64,000 nucleotides of DNA, taken from positions 1 through 64,000 of the forward strand of contig NZ_VOOS01000002.1 in the NCBI RefSeq assembly GCF_007993035.1, in the 5' to 3' direction. A program made the translations under genes and the position numbers. Source of the DNA: Vicingus serpentipes. GTDB taxonomy: Bacteria; Bacteroidota; Bacteroidia; Flavobacteriales_E; Vicingaceae. A model generated the notes under the pieces. It searched no databases, was not told the DNA's origin, and saw only the letters and a program-made list of their open reading frames with translations. Below are positions 62,853 through 64,000 of this stretch, piece by piece; within the stretch, counting starts at the first letter, position 1, and each line of letters starts with the position of its first letter.

Positions 62853-63971
62853 TTATAGTGATTTCTTCCAGCATCTTTTTCTTTTGTGCTGAATGTTTTC
62901 ATAGTTTTTCCAGTTTTGAATTACTTTTTGATTTGTTTCAAAAATACCAGTTGTTTCCATTTCTGTTACACCGTATTTTTCCATTACTTCATGTAACTCA
63001 TAAAATAAAACTGCTGTTACGCCTTTTGCTTGGTATTTAGGTAAAATACCTGTAAGCATTAAGTCTATTACTTTAGGTTTTTTTAATGCTTTATTTAAAT
63101 GATACCATCCAAAAGGGAATAAGCTTCCATTTGCTTTTTGTAAACCTTCAGAAAGGCTAGGTAAACCAATGATAAAAGCGATTAAATTATCCTCTTCATC
63201 AAATACTAATTTAACGAATTCAGGATTAAGTAGCATTAAATATCTTTTTACATAGTAGTCAATCATTTCTTTGTCTAATTGAACAACACTATGTAAATCT
63301 TTGAAAGCTTCGTTTAAAATTTCAAATAATTGAACTGCGTATTCTTGTAATTCAGAATTCTTTGTAAAACTTTTAACAGTAAGATTGCTTCTTTTCTTTA
63401 CAATTTCAGCACCTCTTTTTGCTTTTTCAGGCATCCCTTCTAAAAACAAACGAAATTCTATCCAGTCAATTTCTTTTTCGTAACCTAATCTTACTAAATG
63501 TTCTTGGTAATAGGGTAGGTGATATTCAGAAGCGGCAGAAGGTAAATGATCAAATCCTTCAACTAACATTCCTTGATGATCAAGGTTTGTGAATCCTAAA
63601 GGACCTTGAACTTCGGTCATTCCTTGGTCTTTTAGCCATTTTTCAGCTGTAGTAAATAATTTATCTACGACTTCTTTATCATTAATAAATTCAGCTCTAG
63701 AAAACCGACCAACCTTTGTGTTCGTTTTTTCGTTGTATTTATCATTGATTATCCCTCCAATTCTTCCAACGCATTTACCATCTTTATAGGCATTCCAAAA
63801 TTTTGCGTTACAAAATCTAAAAGCTGGATTATGCTCTGCTTTTAAAGCTTTTATTTCGTCTTTTTTAATAGGAGGTACCCAAAACTTGTTGTTTTTGTAA
63901 ATTGTAAACTGAACATTTACAAAGTCTTTGTAATCTTTTTCAGTTTTAACTTCTCTAACTTCAATCGCCAT
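62853..63971 (-). CDS. GNAT-superfamily N-acetyltransferase-like protein
   Basis: 372 residues, cytosolic. Start MAIEVREVKTEKDYKDFV and PAFRFCNAKFWNAYKDGKCVGRIGGIIN (about 49-76) are typical of a long two-domain GNAT family found in Bacteroidota. The second domain has KLVFDEEDNLIAFIIGLPSLS and ends in GVTEMETTGIFETNQKVIQNWKNY. Substrate unknown. First gene of the operon with the C1 peptidase (13-base gap); a -7 box lies upstream. Confidence 0.75.
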   Translation of the reverse strand: MAIEVREVKTEKDYKDFVNVQFTIYKNNKFWVPPIKKDEIKALKAEHNPAFRFCNAKFWNAYKDGKCVGRIGGIINDKYNEKTNTKVGRFSRAEFINDKEVVDKLFTTAEKWLKDQGMTEVQGPLGFTNLDHQGMLVEGFDHLPSAASEYHLPYYQEHLVRLGYEKEIDWIEFRLFLEGMPEKAKRGAEIVKKRSNLTVKSFTKNSELQEYAVQLFEILNEAFKDLHSVVQLDKEMIDYYVKRYLMLLNPEFVKLVFDEEDNLIAFIIGLPSLSEGLQKANGSLFPFGWYHLNKALKKPKVIDLMLTGILPKYQAKGVTAVLFYELHEVMEKYGVTEMETTGIFETNQKVIQNWKNYENIQHKRKRCWKKSL

Positions 63972-63991
63972 TATAATAAAAAATATAGAAT

Positions 63992-63999
63992 CAAATTTA
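63992..63999 (-). promoter_or_regulatory. -7 element of the GNAT-peptidase operon
   Basis: On the minus strand TAAATTTG matches TAnnTTTG exactly and lies 20 bases before the start codon at 63971. The -33 element would be beyond the right edge of the window. Confidence 0.45.
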
Positions 64000-64000
64000 G

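Noticed and set aside
1-64000. tRNA or rRNA genes
   Set aside because: No T-loop GTTCGAATC-type segment with a matching acceptor stem and no rRNA-like stretch was noticed by eye; a covariance-model scan would be needed to be certain.

Overview
The window reads as chromosomal DNA of an AT-rich, probably marine member of the Bacteroidota, most likely Flavobacteriales. The evidence is type IX secretion (T9SS) components and cargo (a PorT-like barrel, the DUF5103 Plug protein, a type A and a type B sorting domain), SprB-type repeats, a complete Na+-pumping NADH:quinone reductase (nqrA-F), an HmgA/HppD pair, and promoter sequences of the Bacteroidota form TTTG-N(18-22)-TAnnTTTG. I see no rRNA, tRNA, CRISPR array, insertion sequence or prophage.

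Layout. 1-3.4 kb: tail of an unknown gene, then a large SprB-repeat surface protein. 3.5-11.3 kb: an isoleucine/valine operon ilvE-D-B-N-C-A, preceded by a leader ORF rich in Ile and Val codons and a set of mutually exclusive RNA hairpins, that is, a classic transcription attenuator. 11.3-14.9 kb: queE, an OmpA/TPR/PD40 envelope protein and a DUF2279 protein. 14.9-16.1 kb: a two-gene GNAT-like/HTH cassette on the minus strand, bracketed by an inverted pair of about 58-bp elements. 16.1-22.4 kb: DUF2911 protein, then a minus-strand operon aspC, heptose kinase, ubiE/menG, porT, FAD oxidoreductase. 22.5-25.2 kb: small hypotheticals, meaB and a 33-residue membrane peptide.

25.3-36.7 kb: eight plus-strand genes in one apparent operon encode two complete tripartite export systems, an RND pump (adaptor, pump, TolC) followed by a MacAB-like ABC pump (ATPase, two permeases, adaptor, TolC). 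36.7-44.4 kb: the T9SS Plug gene, divergent from nqrABCDEF. 44.4-47.2 kb: small hypotheticals, an acyltransferase and YbaB. 47.3-52.9 kb: a secreted TPR-caspase protein followed at once by a membrane sensor with a beta-propeller outside and a SpoIIE phosphatase inside. 52.9-56.1 kb: queD, then hmgA-hppD for tyrosine breakdown. 56.1-60.8 kb: a 1413-residue T9SS cargo protein containing a 750-bp tandem duplication. 61.1-64 kb: a minus-strand operon of a GNAT-like protein, a secreted C1 peptidase and an acidic hypothetical protein.

The most rewarding items are the ilv attenuator, the caspase/propeller-SpoIIE pair and the GNAT/HTH cassette with its inverted flanking elements. All calls rest on reading sequence and translated proteins by eye; no database search was run.
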